Notes under the pieces: generated by a model | What the model saw: only the letters and a program-made list of their open reading frames with translations | Database searches by the model: none | What the model was told of the DNA's origin: nothing | Source of the DNA: Isohypsibius dastychi | Taxonomy: Eukaryota > Tardigrada > Eutardigrada > Parachela > Isohypsibiidae | Direction of reading: 5' to 3' | DNA length: 50,633 bases | Assembly: GCA_034696485.1 (NCBI GenBank) | Contig: JAQIWT010000033.1 | Coordinates: 1 to 50,633 of the forward strand | Made by a program: the position numbers and the translations under genes | Shown here: positions 39,000 through 49,129 of the stretch, piece by piece | How the letters are laid out: every line of letters starts with the position of its first letter | Position numbering within the stretch: position 1 is the first letter of the stretch

Positions 39000-39329
39000 T
39001 TGAATGAATTGTTTGTTTGTTTCCTTGGAACGTGTACTGTTTGTTTGTTGGGTAAATCTTGGTCTGAATTTTAGTCATATTTTACTCTTATCGTGATCGA
39101 GTTCTCTTATTCATTTCATTTCCAGCCACTAAACTGGCATTATTCGCTCGATTTTTTATTCTTTTCGTCGTGTTTTTTTGTTCCGGATATAGTTCAATGG
39201 AATATTGTTGTTTTGGGTTGATCGTTAGATCGATCGTCATTAAACGCACGAAAGAATAGCAAAACCCCCCGTTTACCAACACCAAACAGAAAGCGGTTGT
39301 GACAGTTGCAAAGGTCATCCATAACTATA
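39000..39329. other. Convergent 3' ends of RBL and chitin-binding genes
   Basis: Only 330 bp separate the two stop codons, so both 3' UTRs lie here and may overlap. No exon seen. Confidence 0.5.
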
Positions 39330-40002
39330 TTACACCTTGTCTGGCACGTACACCCATTTGCCACCTGGTGGGGGTTGACCCGAAGCAGAAGTAGTGGTTA
39401 CTGGTACCTCCGTCGTAACCGGTAGAACTCCTTCGTCATCTAAGAAGATGGCGGTTTCCCTGTACAGCCGGCTGTTGGAGTAATCATGGAACAGCGCAGA
39501 CTGGCTGCAGTCCACGTTGAAGAACCATTCGCAAACCAGTGTAATTTGATTGAAGAGCTATCATGATCAATAAAAATCATGATGGTAGAGGTTGAACAAA
39601 ATCATGGGCTTACGGTTTGGTTCGGGCAAAGATAGCTGGTCAGGATACCACTAACGTCACACCGATGGAAGATCTGACATCTGCTGAGGTCACTGGTGTC
39701 CGCGTAGAACCCGGCCTGAGCGTACTTCGAACAATCGGTGGTCACGCTAGCTGGGATGACCGCGTTAATTGGGTAGTCCTGGCCCGGTACTGCGTTGATG
39801 ATGAGCTGCTGTTGTTCTTCGGTGGTGATGTCCTTGTTTCCCCGAAGAAGCCGCAGTGCTGCAAAGGCTTTGGGGTTCTGCTCTCCGCCGTAATTCTGGA
39901 ATTAAAGAATCCAGGATATGTTTTCAAAGCCGAATTACAGTATCTTGATGAATTTACCGCGTTCGCAATCGTGAGGAAAGAGAATATCAGGATAAACTTC
40001 AT
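39330..40002 (-). CDS. Secreted single-domain chitin-binding (peritrophin-A/CBM14) protein
   Basis: Extracellular chitin-binding protein, probably of cuticle or gut lining. Exons 40002-39958, 39895-39614, 39557-39330; 184 aa, frame exact. MKFILIFSFLTIANA is a clear signal peptide encoded by exon 1. A pre-domain segment (TTEEQQQLIINAVPGQDYPI) leads into one CBM14 domain, about residues 70-125. Its six cysteines are in the DC..GFYAD..C..FHRC..LCPNQT..VCEWFFNVDC order, split by intron 2 at CPNQT|LFNQ. The C-terminus has the DYSNSRLY motif that usually follows the domain in the arthropod family with PG-x-D-[YF]-P before the domain, then a Thr/Pro-rich tail. An in-frame ATG 13 codons upstream exists but would spoil the signal peptide. 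TATA-like box at 40099-40092. Confidence 0.9.
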
Positions 40003-40091
40003 GGCTGCTGACGTGGTGATGATGGTTCCAGCAACTGACAATCACCGATTGTATGTACTAGGATGTTTGTTGAGTTATAGAAGTTCACGGG

Positions 40092-40099
40092 CTTAAATA
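40092..40099 (-). promoter_or_regulatory. TATA-like box of the chitin-binding gene
   Basis: Minus strand reads GGGTATTTAAGCCCG, 90-97 bp before the start codon at 40002. The box sits in a small palindrome (CGGGCTTAAATACCCG). Confidence 0.5.
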
Positions 40100-41423
40100 C
40101 CCGTTTAAAGAAGAAACAGGTTGATTGCAACCAGAGGGAATGACCAAATAATCATTCTGCCAATCAAAGGGTCAAGATTAATTCTCAGAATATCGAATTC
40201 TCCTTTCTTGGCTAGAAGTCAAGCTCTGTGTTGTTCTTACAGTAATCAAAGTAGTAAATGTTAAGTTATTGAGATACTTACTTAAGTGATCAGGAAATGT
40301 GACTGATTAATGTAACTGAATAACCTATAATGAATGGCAATCTTTCTATGTATGATTGACTTCGGTGCATTGCCTTTGTGTGTGTAAAAAGTTGTCAGGT
40401 GAGAACTGAAGAATCTCATACCAAACTAAGCGTTTACAGTTCACCCAGAAGCCAGTTTAATCAAGTAAGAACGAGTTTATCAGATGTTACTCATCTTTTA
40501 ATTGACCAGCTATTGATCGAAAGTGAATGGCCTTGTCAGTTTCAGTTATTGACTTACGTAATTTTGGTAAACGTCACCTTCAACTTTTACTTTCGCTTTC
40601 ACTTAATGCGTGATTGAGCCTTCCACTCCGACGATGGCAACGCTGAAGTAAGGTTGTTAGCAGGTTATCTCAGCTGGACGAAGTAACTTCACTACAATAT
40701 CCTGAGGTCGTTCTCAGTTCTCACTATACTTTACCACGAGGTATGCCCACAAAGATCACGAAACGTTTTGGCTTCTTGATGCTCCGGAAAAGTGGGAGAC
40801 AGTGAGCACGTCGGGGTCGTACCTGAGTTCAATGAACAAAAACGGTTTTGCGATGAGAGACGTAAAACTTCCCGGGGGCTCGTTACGTTTCCTGAGAGGA
40901 AAGAAGAGACCTTCTTATTCGTCACCCCCTCCCTCCTTACAGGTTCCAGGAGAAGCCAGTTCCGTGGGCAGATGTTTCGTCCAGTACTCTGGCTTGTCGA
41001 TTCTCAGTCACCCGGGAAGCTGCTTGGATTTTTGTTTTGACTTCTGAATAGCTTTCAATCAACGCAGCTATACGGTAGTGCCACATAACAAATTCATGAA
41101 CGCACTTCCAGTCTTTTCTACGCGCTTAGTCGATCATTCTTAATTCGAGCACATAGAAACGAACAATGTACTTGTAAAGCACATAATTGTCGATTTCAGT
41201 ACCGTCCTACTTATACCGGACGTCTATTTTTGTTCTCTACATTTTAATTCGCGCTTTTTACATCAGGCATCCAGATTCCAGAAGGCAACAGATGACCTTT
41301 TTCCCACTGTGACGCACCCGGCTAGACAGCGAACGTTTTCTCGCGCGAAAGGGTTCAGGGGTGACTCTTGAGATGTCTATCATTATACCTATATATGCGA
41401 CTCGATGTTTTCTTCTTCCAGCA
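40100..41423. other. Intergenic stretch with no recognised gene
   Basis: Open frames around 40792-41047 on the plus strand lack a recognisable domain, splice partners or a signal peptide. A TATA-like word (CCTATATATGCG) lies near 41388. I see nothing else. Confidence 0.4.
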
Positions 41424-42366
41424 TCTAGTCATACAATACTGCCTCCTACTCCTTGATTAGGTCATATTCTGTTGAATTTAGATGGTCAATCAAGCAGCTT
41501 CAGAATTCTGGAAATAGTTCAGCGTTTCAGTCATCATCTTCGAACCCGCCTCCATGCCATACGAACGTTGCAAAATGTGGGCAATCCTATGTAGATAGGC
41601 CCATGGTAACAACTACCAACCAACTACTGCGTTGTGGTGATATCCTGACGCTGTGTTCGTGAACATACTCATTTTTTGCGCAGACAACTGTTCTCTCTAA
41701 CAAAATGAATATACATTTACTGACCAGAAAGTCTGTAAACGTGAATCGAAAAATGTGAGAAAACTGGATGCGAATCTTTGTTGTACTGTAGGTTCAGTAT
41801 ATGAAAAAAAACATAATAATAATAGATAATAATCCATAATAAATACATAAATAAATACATAAATACATACATACATACATAATAAATACATAACTAGTCA
41901 TTCATGACTGCCCCCTACTTACTCCTTGATTAGGTCATATTCTGTTTGCCATGACAGCCAGAATTCCCCTAAAGTTTTTGGAATTCAAAAAAGTTGAGTT
42001 AAGATGGTCATTCAAGCAGATTCAAAATTCTTGAAATAGTTCACCGATTCAGACATCATTTTCGAACCCGTCTCCTCCATGTTATGCGAATGGTGTAAAA
42101 CGTGGGCACTAATAGGGAGATGGGCCCATGGAAACAACTATCAACACCAGTTTGGAAATATTTTCAAGCACAGTCTGTTCGCGTTTGCTTGAAATGCAGA
42201 ATCTGGGTTCGCGAACGTAGCTATTCCAAGTGAAGATCTAACTATCGTTCGAACGAACGTAAATAAACTTACATGCCAGGAAGTGCTCATCAGCGATTCA
42301 AAAAAAATGATGTGAGGGAACTCGAAAAGTGTAAGAAAACTGGATGAGAATTTTTTGTGAATTCAG
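41424..42366. repeat. Diverged tandem duplication, two copies about 470 bp apart
   Basis: Copy 1 (about 41424-41808) and copy 2 (about 41894-42366) share in the same order: CTAGTCAT, CTCCTTGATTAGGTCATATTCTG, GATGGTCA-TCAAGCAG, GAAATAGTTCA, TTCGAACCCG, GGCCCATGG-AACAACTA and TGTGAGAAAACTGGATG. Copy 2 has an insertion of about 55 bp after the first block, and both have many substitutions. No coding potential is conserved between them, so this is an old non-coding duplication or two copies of an unknown transposon. Confidence 0.75.
41808..41891. repeat. Imperfect microsatellite (AATA/CATA-rich)
   Basis: Runs of AATAATAATA, then ATAAATACATAAATA units and four CATA units. It stands exactly between the two copies of the tandem duplication. 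Confidence 0.85.
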
Positions 42367-43243
42367 CAAATGAAAAGCAGTTGTATCGATAAAAAATCTG
42401 ACCTGTCCAGGTTGCGAATTAAGCTGCAGGATTGTGGCAAAACTAAGATTACAGAAGAAGTTGTGATATAATTTTGCAGTCAAGTTGCGACAAATTTTGC
42501 CTGAATTGCGTGCAACGACTGGTTCCTGTGCCCTTGACGCTTCGTTGAGTTGGCATAGAAAATCATTAATATTTCCACCGAAATTTATTTGAGATCTTAT
42601 GAGAAGCCGAACAGCAAGATTTGGCAAATTTCAAGTGGAATCCATGACGAAAACAACTGATGAGGTCTGGTGATGTCAATCCATCGATTTGGATGGTATT
42701 TGGGAACAGAATACCTTATCTCGGCAGATAGGGGTGGGTTTTTGATCCTTGAAGCACTTACGCTGGACAGGTTTCTATGAGAAACTCCAACTGGTGTAGG
42801 TATCTTACAATTTTCAATTCAAAGTTTTTCTGCAACTCAAATTTTTCATTTCAAAGAATCTTAATCCATAGTTTAGTTATCCGGCTACGCGGCCCGAAGG
42901 GGCGCGTCCGGCTTGTATGTATAACTAAAACTTCATATGCATGAAGATCTGGCATATTCATATTCATGAAGATCTGGCGAAATTCACACCACTAGTATTC
43001 TTAGGATTGATATTAGCAATGCTGTTGATGATTTACTTAGTTATCATTTACTGAGCATTTTACTTCACTCGACCGATCTGAATCAGTATTACAGATTTTG
43101 TCAGACAAAAAACTAACCCAACGTAAACCATTGTTGAAACAACGAGTTCCTGCACGCACAAGCAGTTCTGTAGCCCGGGTTTTTTAAATATCAGCACAGT
43201 CAACGCTCAAGAACATGACGCTGCTTTTATTAATAGTCCAGAT
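42367..43243. other. Gap before the receptor-like gene
   Basis: No gene recognised. The minus-strand frame at 42298-42627 shows no domain. It includes a short palindromic element at 42870-42932 and two direct copies of ATGAAGATCTGGC (42941-42953 and 42966-42978). Confidence 0.45.
42870..42932. repeat. 63-bp palindromic element with GC-rich core
   Basis: AGTTTAGTTAT on the left and ATAACTAAAACT on the right are inverse to each other. They enclose CCGG...CCGG and a GC-rich core (CGCGGCCC GAA GGGGCGCG) that can pair. The GC content contrasts sharply with the AT-rich surroundings. Confidence 0.55.
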
Positions 43244-43677
43244 TTATGTGTTTTCCCATTTTGTCAAAATTGGCTGGAGTCGACCGCGTTCATTGAGAAC
43301 TTCGAATGCAATGGACAGCTGATCTCGCAGTGGTGAACCTGAACATGCATCACATGAGTTTTCAGGACTCTCGTAAACTTTTGGGAAATTAATTACCTTG
43401 ATGGACTGCAAAGCTGGCGTAATTGACCAGAAGAACATCCGGCGCTAGTCGAATGGTACCATTCGATTGGGCAATGTCGAATATGAAATTATCCCCTGCA
43501 GCGATTAACGCGAATCCGCCCGCTTTCACTTTCTCCACGGCAACAGTCTGGTTCGCCTCGAATCCATTGTTCGCCTGGATATTGGCCCAAATTGCTTGAA
43601 TTCTTGGTGCTGTAGAATCCTGGATAAAAGATAAATGAATTACCATTTTCTTACCACCCCCCCCCCCTTGTTTATGG

Positions 43678-43852
43678 TTGATCCCAAATGGTCCCAGATA
43701 CCATTCCAATCCCATCCCACGTCCCATACCATGAAGCCTCTCTGGGATGGGACTGGGATCGCTGGGATGGGACGGGGCGGCATGGGACTGGGATTCATGG
43801 GATGGGACGGGATGGGACCAAAACTTCCGTAGATCCTCAAGGGGGGGGGGTG
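43678..43852. repeat. GGGATGGGAC-type minisatellite with flanking C/G runs
   Basis: The right part (about 43741-43820) is built of GGGATGGGACTGGGAT-like units on the plus strand. The left part (43680-43730) holds the inverse, CCCATCCCA-type units, and C11 at 43657-43667 pairs with G10 at 43841-43850. The whole can fold into a long hairpin, and the GGG runs can form G-quadruplexes. It lies in an intron of the receptor-like gene. Confidence 0.8.
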
Positions 43853-44220
43853 CATCCATAAGCGGTACAACTAAGTTGATACGCCACGGTGTCCATAAGA
43901 GTGCGGGCTTGGGGTCCAGAGCAAGGCTTGGTCCAGAGACGAGCATACGGTATACCACTGATGTTGCAAAACAAATCTCGTGAATTTTCAGGTGGCTGTT
44001 TATTCAGTTGATGATTTTGAATTCTTGTTTGACTAACGCCAGCTGTTATCTTAACTCAAACTTACTGTTATTTGCTTTGTGATAAACGGTAGATTTCTCT
44101 TTAAGAAAGCATTTCATTCTTTTCTGTGGTTCTTTATTGTGGTGAATCTCTAACGGACGGTTGATCGGATCAGTTTTGTTTCTGGAGTACTGTAGATTAA
44201 AAAATTCTTTTGAAAAACTT

Positions 44221-44340
44221 CCCAGTCCCATCACATCCCAGAAATCCCAGTCCCACCGCGTAACATCACATCCCGTCCCAGTCCCGTCCCGCCCTTCCCA
44301 GTCCCAGTCCCATCCCATCCCATTTCCGATTTCCGGCTGG
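44221..44340. repeat. Second CCCAGTCCCATC minisatellite in the same intron
   Basis: Units such as CCCAGTCCCATCCCATCCC, i.e. the inverse orientation of the 43741-43820 block. It is about 400 bp away in the same intron. It gives G-quadruplex potential on the minus (transcribed sense) strand. Confidence 0.8.
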
Positions 44341-44933
44341 GACGGCAACCATACCTTTGTTGCCGCAGCACGGAGAATGTTTCTAGGGAACTGACAATTT
44401 ACCCTTAGAAACGTCGCATACGCCGAGTCGGGTTCCACCAGGTAGTTCACATTGTTCAGCCCCCCTTGGGTGATGACCAGAATTCGATATTCTTCCTGTG
44501 AATATGGTGTTGTGAAGTCCACAACGCGGTCACGCGCGGAAGTTATGAGTGCCCATATCACACGTCTGTAACAGCTTTGATGTTCACATTCAGAAATTCC
44601 ATTCTAAACTCACTAACTTACCCCACTGATCACTCTCCCAACAACACCATTCCAGCTTCCATCTGTCTGTTGACTACCCCCTAATCCATCCGGCTGCTCG
44701 ATTATGGTGAAAGTATTGCCAGTTATTGAAGTCAGCGCTTCCATGAGCTCCGCATCAAAACCTGTTTCATTCCGAGATGGCGAGCCCTTTTTTAGAACCC
44801 GAATATAGATCAAGGCAGTTGTTTTTTAATATAGACTTACGTTGCCGCAAACTAACAAGTTGGAGGGATTGATGTTGTACTGTTGGCTTGCGCACAGCAT
44901 AGGCAGAAGAAAGTACACGGAACGAGAAAACAT

Positions 44934-45701
44934 TTTGAGCGCTGTATGAAGCTTTGAAATATGTTTTTGTGGTGAAATTTGCAGATTGCCGTTTTTTATA
45001 TGGATTATTGTCAGCGGAAAGTGCAGACATGGCCATTGTGCATTGACATGGCAGACAAAGATCTCCTGCCGTGGGTTTCTCAGTGAAAGTGTAACCGGGA
45101 CAAAGACCTCATCGCTTTGCTGGTACATTCTTCGAACATCAAGAATGCGGTTCAGAAATTTGCATCTCCGTTCTTGAACGAGCTCAACTGAGCAGACTCA
45201 GTTCGAACGATAAAACACCAACAGAATATTCCGCGAATGCATCTCCATCAGACGGTTCGAACTGATGAACGTTTTCTCATTAAAATCCACCGATGCCTTC
45301 AGACTAACTCCTTGCGTGAATGTAGTTTGTGCAATCGGTTTTTAATCAATGTACCGGTAAGTGCGAGTTTGGCCTTACAAGCACTGAGTTGAAGAACTTG
45401 CCATCATTCAGACACGTCATTGATAAAGTGTCTAGCGATCTTACCATACCCAACTGAAGAAATGGCATTTAATGATCATTTAGGCTGATTTCTGTGAGCC
45501 GATCTTGGTCAGAAAGGTAGTTATTTCATCTTGCTACGGTCCTTTTTTGGAAAACGGAAGACCGGGTCACCTCTGGACTCGACTCACAAAGCTCAATTGC
45601 AAATGACAACACTGAGTTACAAAGCAACAAATATCACACTTATTTAGGCGTTACATAACCTCTCCATGAAGCATCCGCGCCATAGCTACCTACTTGCTTG
45701 A
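44934..45701. other. Promoter of the receptor-like gene and protease 3' side
   Basis: A TATAAAAAAC box on the minus strand at 45000-44991 stands about 60 bp before the receptor-like ATG. The rest (45010-45701) shows no exon. Confidence 0.5.
44991..45000 (-). promoter_or_regulatory. TATA box of the receptor-like gene
   Basis: Minus strand reads CATATAAAAAACGG, 58-67 bp before the start codon at 44933; a strong match to the TATA consensus. Confidence 0.65.
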
Positions 45702-47043
45702 CTACAAACCGGTGACGCTCCTGATCCATGGGAGGTAGTATGCAACATGCGCGAATACATCTGGGTAGTTATCATCAGCACATCTGAAATTTCGGTAAAG
45801 TCGGTTAAAATAGATTTGGATACTTCTTGAAGTTGCCGCGTACCCCAAGCCCCAGCTGGTGACACCGACCAGCTCAAATGCTCCTGCTGCGTTTTTGCAT
45901 ACCAGGGGTCCCCCGCTGTCGCTCTGTATATGCAGACACATTCAAACTGCGATCTACAGTTCAGTGCTTTTAATACCAAACCTGGCAGACACCTTGCCCT
46001 GGCCGAGAAGTGCAGATGTTCGTCTCGAAAACCCCACCGCCATAATGCAGCGCGCTGTTGCAGACATTGCGGTCCACGATATTCATAACCACTTGTTTGA
46101 GTACGTCGCTCATCGGTGGCATATAGGCTGGTGGAACATTTTCGGGATTGGGAGGTGGAGTGCCTGGTGTGGGAGGCGGGAACTCTGCGTCTCTTTTTGC
46201 GTAAACCCCCCAGCCTGTGGCAATGCACACTGTCCCCGGCGCAGGGTCAGAACCAACTTTGGGCAGGCATGCAGGAGATATCTCGTTGTTGAACTGAATC
46301 GGTTCAAATAATTCCAAAATTGAGATATCATTGTCGACCGCGGTACGATTTTGATAGAGTGGATGGTTGATGATGGTTTTGACGTAATATTTTCGAGACT
46401 TTGGCTCATCCTCTTCCGGTGCCTCCTGATTGTGGAGACCAACGCGAATGAATGTATCATTGGCATCCCTATCAAAAACACACTGTAACATGAAACAAGG
46501 ACTCGGGGGATGGTGTTTTTAGTCAATCAAAATCGTTGATGACGGCTGCTACTCCGAGGTATCAGCAATAATTTCTACTTAAACCGAGACACCCCAACTC
46601 TTGAGTCTGACTCAAGTTGTCCTGCAAATTTAGTTTGGTGGTTCCTACTTACGGATATGGAATAATGCAATGTGCTGCAGTAATCACCCATCGGGCGTCA
46701 ATGATGGTGGCTCCACAATACTGACGAACTCCAGTCACATTAAATAAGTTTGTCGTTGCTCCTAATCTGGCTTGCCATGGCCAGCTGTTTCGTTTAGCCT
46801 CTCGCCCACCTGGTAAGACATGTGCAAAGAATCGTAAAGAGTTGTGAGAGTTGCAGCCTTCGCATACCAACAACGCGGTCATAAATGTTTGTCTCGTAGG
46901 GTCTGATGGCCGGTCGACCACATTTTTGTGAGACCACCAAACTCACCGCTGCAACGAAACAATGTCGATCACATTTACATGCACGAATTTCTCCACAACC
47001 TACCGAACAAGATCCCAATGAATAAGGTGAGCGCTAGTTGCAT
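45702..47043 (-). CDS. Secreted chymotrypsin-fold serine protease, brachyurin-like S1 pocket
   Basis: Extracellular S1 endopeptidase zymogen, 308 aa. Exons 47043-47004, 46948-46868, 46809-46653, 46468-45982, 45923-45844, 45783-45702; all GT-AG, frame exact. MQLALTLFIGILFAVSLVVS is the signal peptide. A short pro-segment with CGRP, whose Cys likely pairs with ACLPK, ends at IYDR|VVGG (cleavage after Arg38). Triad: His87 in ITAAHC, Asp140 in DNDISIL, Ser258 in SDSGGPLVC. In chymotrypsin numbering the pocket residues are Gly189 and Asp226 (NYPDVF), as in crab collagenase/brachyurins, not the Asp189 of trypsin. Residue 193, nearly always Gly in the oxyanion hole, is Ser here (CQSDSG). A proline-rich insertion (FPPPTPGTPPPNPENVPP) replaces the autolysis loop. 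Confidence 0.93.
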
Positions 47044-48043
47044 GATTGGTTCAGGCTTGCAGAGGTTACTCTTATTAAACACCTATGGCTTCATCAGGAA
47101 CAGTTTTTGGTGGAAATCTGATAACCAACGAATTGTTCGCATTTAGCCTGGCTTAAATTATCGCACTACTGGTGGGAACAATCAGTAGAGCCGCGTTAGA
47201 CACAATGGGTTGAGATAATCGTTGTCGGCGAGAAGTTTGAAAAGTTACAGTTGACGATTGTCTGCGTTGCGTGGAACCAGTGACACTCATTATGCTGTTA
47301 GGTAAGCTGAGGTGTGAATATGGTAATATGTTAAGTTGTATCAACCATCCCTGTTCATCGATTGGAGTGACGTTCAGGTGCAAATCCGATTTCAGGTTGC
47401 TGAGGATTTCGTTCAACTGAATCAAAATTGTTTGCGTTCCTGAAACCTTTTCGTCGAACGTCCAAGAAAACAAAAGAGGACACCATTTTGAAGTTCTGTT
47501 TACATGAGAGACAACACTGTGTCCCGGTGAATATCAACTCAATCACAGCGTGACTTCGATGTCCAAGCAGGAGTTTTAATGGGTTATGCCTGCTCAAAAA
47601 CGAAAACGAAAAAAGGTTGTAAATGCCCCCTCGAGAACGCTATACGGCAACAATGGGGCTTTTAAGTTGTCTACGTAATTGATACAACAGAACAATTGGA
47701 AGAACTTCCTTCAAACATTATTTGAAATCGACGTATTTTATGTCTCAACCATATTAAATGCGACGGAATATTCAATATTTACGATACCGCGCGCAACAGG
47801 TTTCGTTCTTGGCCTCTTGATTGACAGGGTTTGTTTCATGCAGCCTTAAACCAACTGTCGAAGTATTCTCAACCTGAATACCGATTCCGAGAAAATGGAG
47901 CCATAAAACGTGTTTGATGGATTTATCAGAAGCCGGTTCCTCAAGTCAGCCATACTGACACCACGCACCAGCAAGTAGCTAGGTAAATGACAGCAGACGA
48001 GGTCTACATAATCTCGGTTTCCATATTCTCTTCTCCATACCAT
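47044..48043. other. Divergent intergenic region, protease and lectin genes
   Basis: The protease reads left and the lectin reads right, so both promoters lie here. A TATA-like AATTTAAG on the minus strand (47159-47152) is about 110 bp before the protease ATG. No exon recognised elsewhere. Confidence 0.4.
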
Positions 48044-48477
48044 ATGGATTCACGAAGCATGAGTCATCTGGCCACAGTTATCTTTATCCTTTTTGTAAGT
48101 TGCCTTAAACTGTACTCGGGTTCATTTAGATCAAGTATTTCTCCCAGAAAACTAATCCACTCACTTCGTAGGTGACTCTGTGCCTGTTTGGCGAAACATC
48201 TTCAGCTTTGGGCTTGTCAGACGATGATATTGTGACAAAAATCAGAGTGAACGAGAACGCCACCATAACCTGTCCATCTGGCCGCACTGTCAACGTTTTC
48301 AGAGCCGAATATCGATCGCGCCAGAAATCTGGCTTTTGCATGCCAATCGACGATACACCACGATTCGAAAATGGTCTCTGTAGAGAACAAAACATGTGCG
48401 CCGTCGAAGCTTTTGACCAGTCCAATAATACTCAATGCACGTCCATGACAACTCTTTGGGTTACCCATAAGTGCTGG
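48044..48477 (+). CDS. Secreted SUEL-type (rhamnose/galactose-binding) lectin-domain protein, 3' end uncertain
   Basis: Exon 1 is 48044-48094 and exon 2 starts at 48172 after a GT-AG intron. The joined start gives a signal peptide (ATVIFILFVTLCLFGETSSA). The body fits a single SUEL lectin domain: IRVNENATITCPSGRTVNVF, RAEYRSRQKSGFC, a Cys pair around LCREQNMCAVEAFDQ, QC, and TTLWVTHKCW at the end, the usual L-x-V-x-Y-x-C close. A good donor (TGG|GTGAGT) follows at 48478. Beyond it two endings are possible: reading on to a stop at 48666, or splicing to TTTTCAG (48661-48662) with about 40 more residues ending near 48780. SUEL domains bind rhamnose or galactose in other animals; the ligand here is unknown. 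A second ATG at 48059 is an alternative start. Confidence 0.7.
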
Positions 48478-49129
48478 GTGAGTACTGTAGCAGTGGGTTA
48501 CGACGCAAAATGTCTCAGACATAATCTTCACAGTAACGTTACGGCTACAGACGCTAAGCTACGGAACACACGAGCTGGCAGTGCTCAACAGTCTGGTTAT
48601 GAATGGTCTTTCTCAGATCCATTCTTTCGCCATATCGTCGTAGTTCCCGGTTTACTTTTCAGTTGAGATATTCTGCATTACCATGCCAACTGTTACAGAA
48701 ACGAAGTTGCTTCGGTGAACCAGTCCAAACCTCATCGAAATCAATAAACGCTCTGACGCTCGTTCTATGTTTCGATGCTTGATGTCTAGCCTGTGTGCCG
48801 TTAGCTGTACTGCACCACAATCACTGAGACACGGTCTCAGCCAAAAAGCATTGGTGATGCTCGCAGTTGACCTTGATTTTGCCTCTGATGTTCTGCGTAA
48901 GTCAGGCTGGCAGCAAACAGACTGCTTAATTGACCACTTTAAACTACCATGAAACACTAACGCACGACGTGACCTTTGACCCAACAAACTCCGCACACAC
49001 TCTATCTGATACCATCAACACTTGCCACACGGAAACTGCGGCTGTGTTGTGTGCGTTGAATGCGATCACAAATAAACTGGTTATTTTCCACTGATCGTTT
49101 TAACCTGTAATGCTTCACAAAAAATCACA
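48478..49129. other. Lectin 3' region and LRR gene upstream region
   Basis: May contain the last lectin exon (about 48663-48780). The frame at 48767-48952 has no recognised domain. The LRR gene promoter must be here; no clear TATA box is seen. Confidence 0.35.

Larger units (their letters stand above)
43244..44933 (-). pseudogene. Secreted ionotropic-glutamate-receptor-like ligand-binding protein without channel segments; apparent frameshift
   Basis: Exons 44933-44841, 44786-44622, 44565-44403, 43619-43397, 43338-43244. Exon 1 starts with a signal peptide (MFSRSVYFLLPMLCASQQ). The S1 lobe is visible: GFDAELMEALTSITGNTF, DGSWNGVVGRVISG, DMGTHNF, RDRVVDFTTPYS. It runs straight into S2: NVNYLVEPDSAYATFL, RIQAIWANIQANNGFEANQ, EKVKAGGFALI, and the ending SPLRDQLSIAFEVLNERGRL..KW. 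M1, the pore loop, M2 and M3 are absent: the intron between S1/S2 exons holds only minisatellite DNA and no YTANLAAF-like sequence. About 245 aa, the size of a bacterial periplasmic binding protein. In exon 3 the frame of DMGTHNF meets a stop within three codons while ARDRVVDF lies in another frame, and the exon is 163 bp where a multiple of 3 is needed. Hence pseudogene or sequence error. TATA box at 45000-44991. Confidence 0.75.

Noticed and set aside
39617-40096. 159-codon plus-strand frame
   Set aside because: Antisense of the chitin-binding protein exons 1-2, which have a signal peptide, CBM14 cysteines and splice sites.
40792-41047. Overlapping plus-strand frames of about 80 codons
   Set aside because: No start context, domain, signal peptide or splice sites. 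Probably chance.
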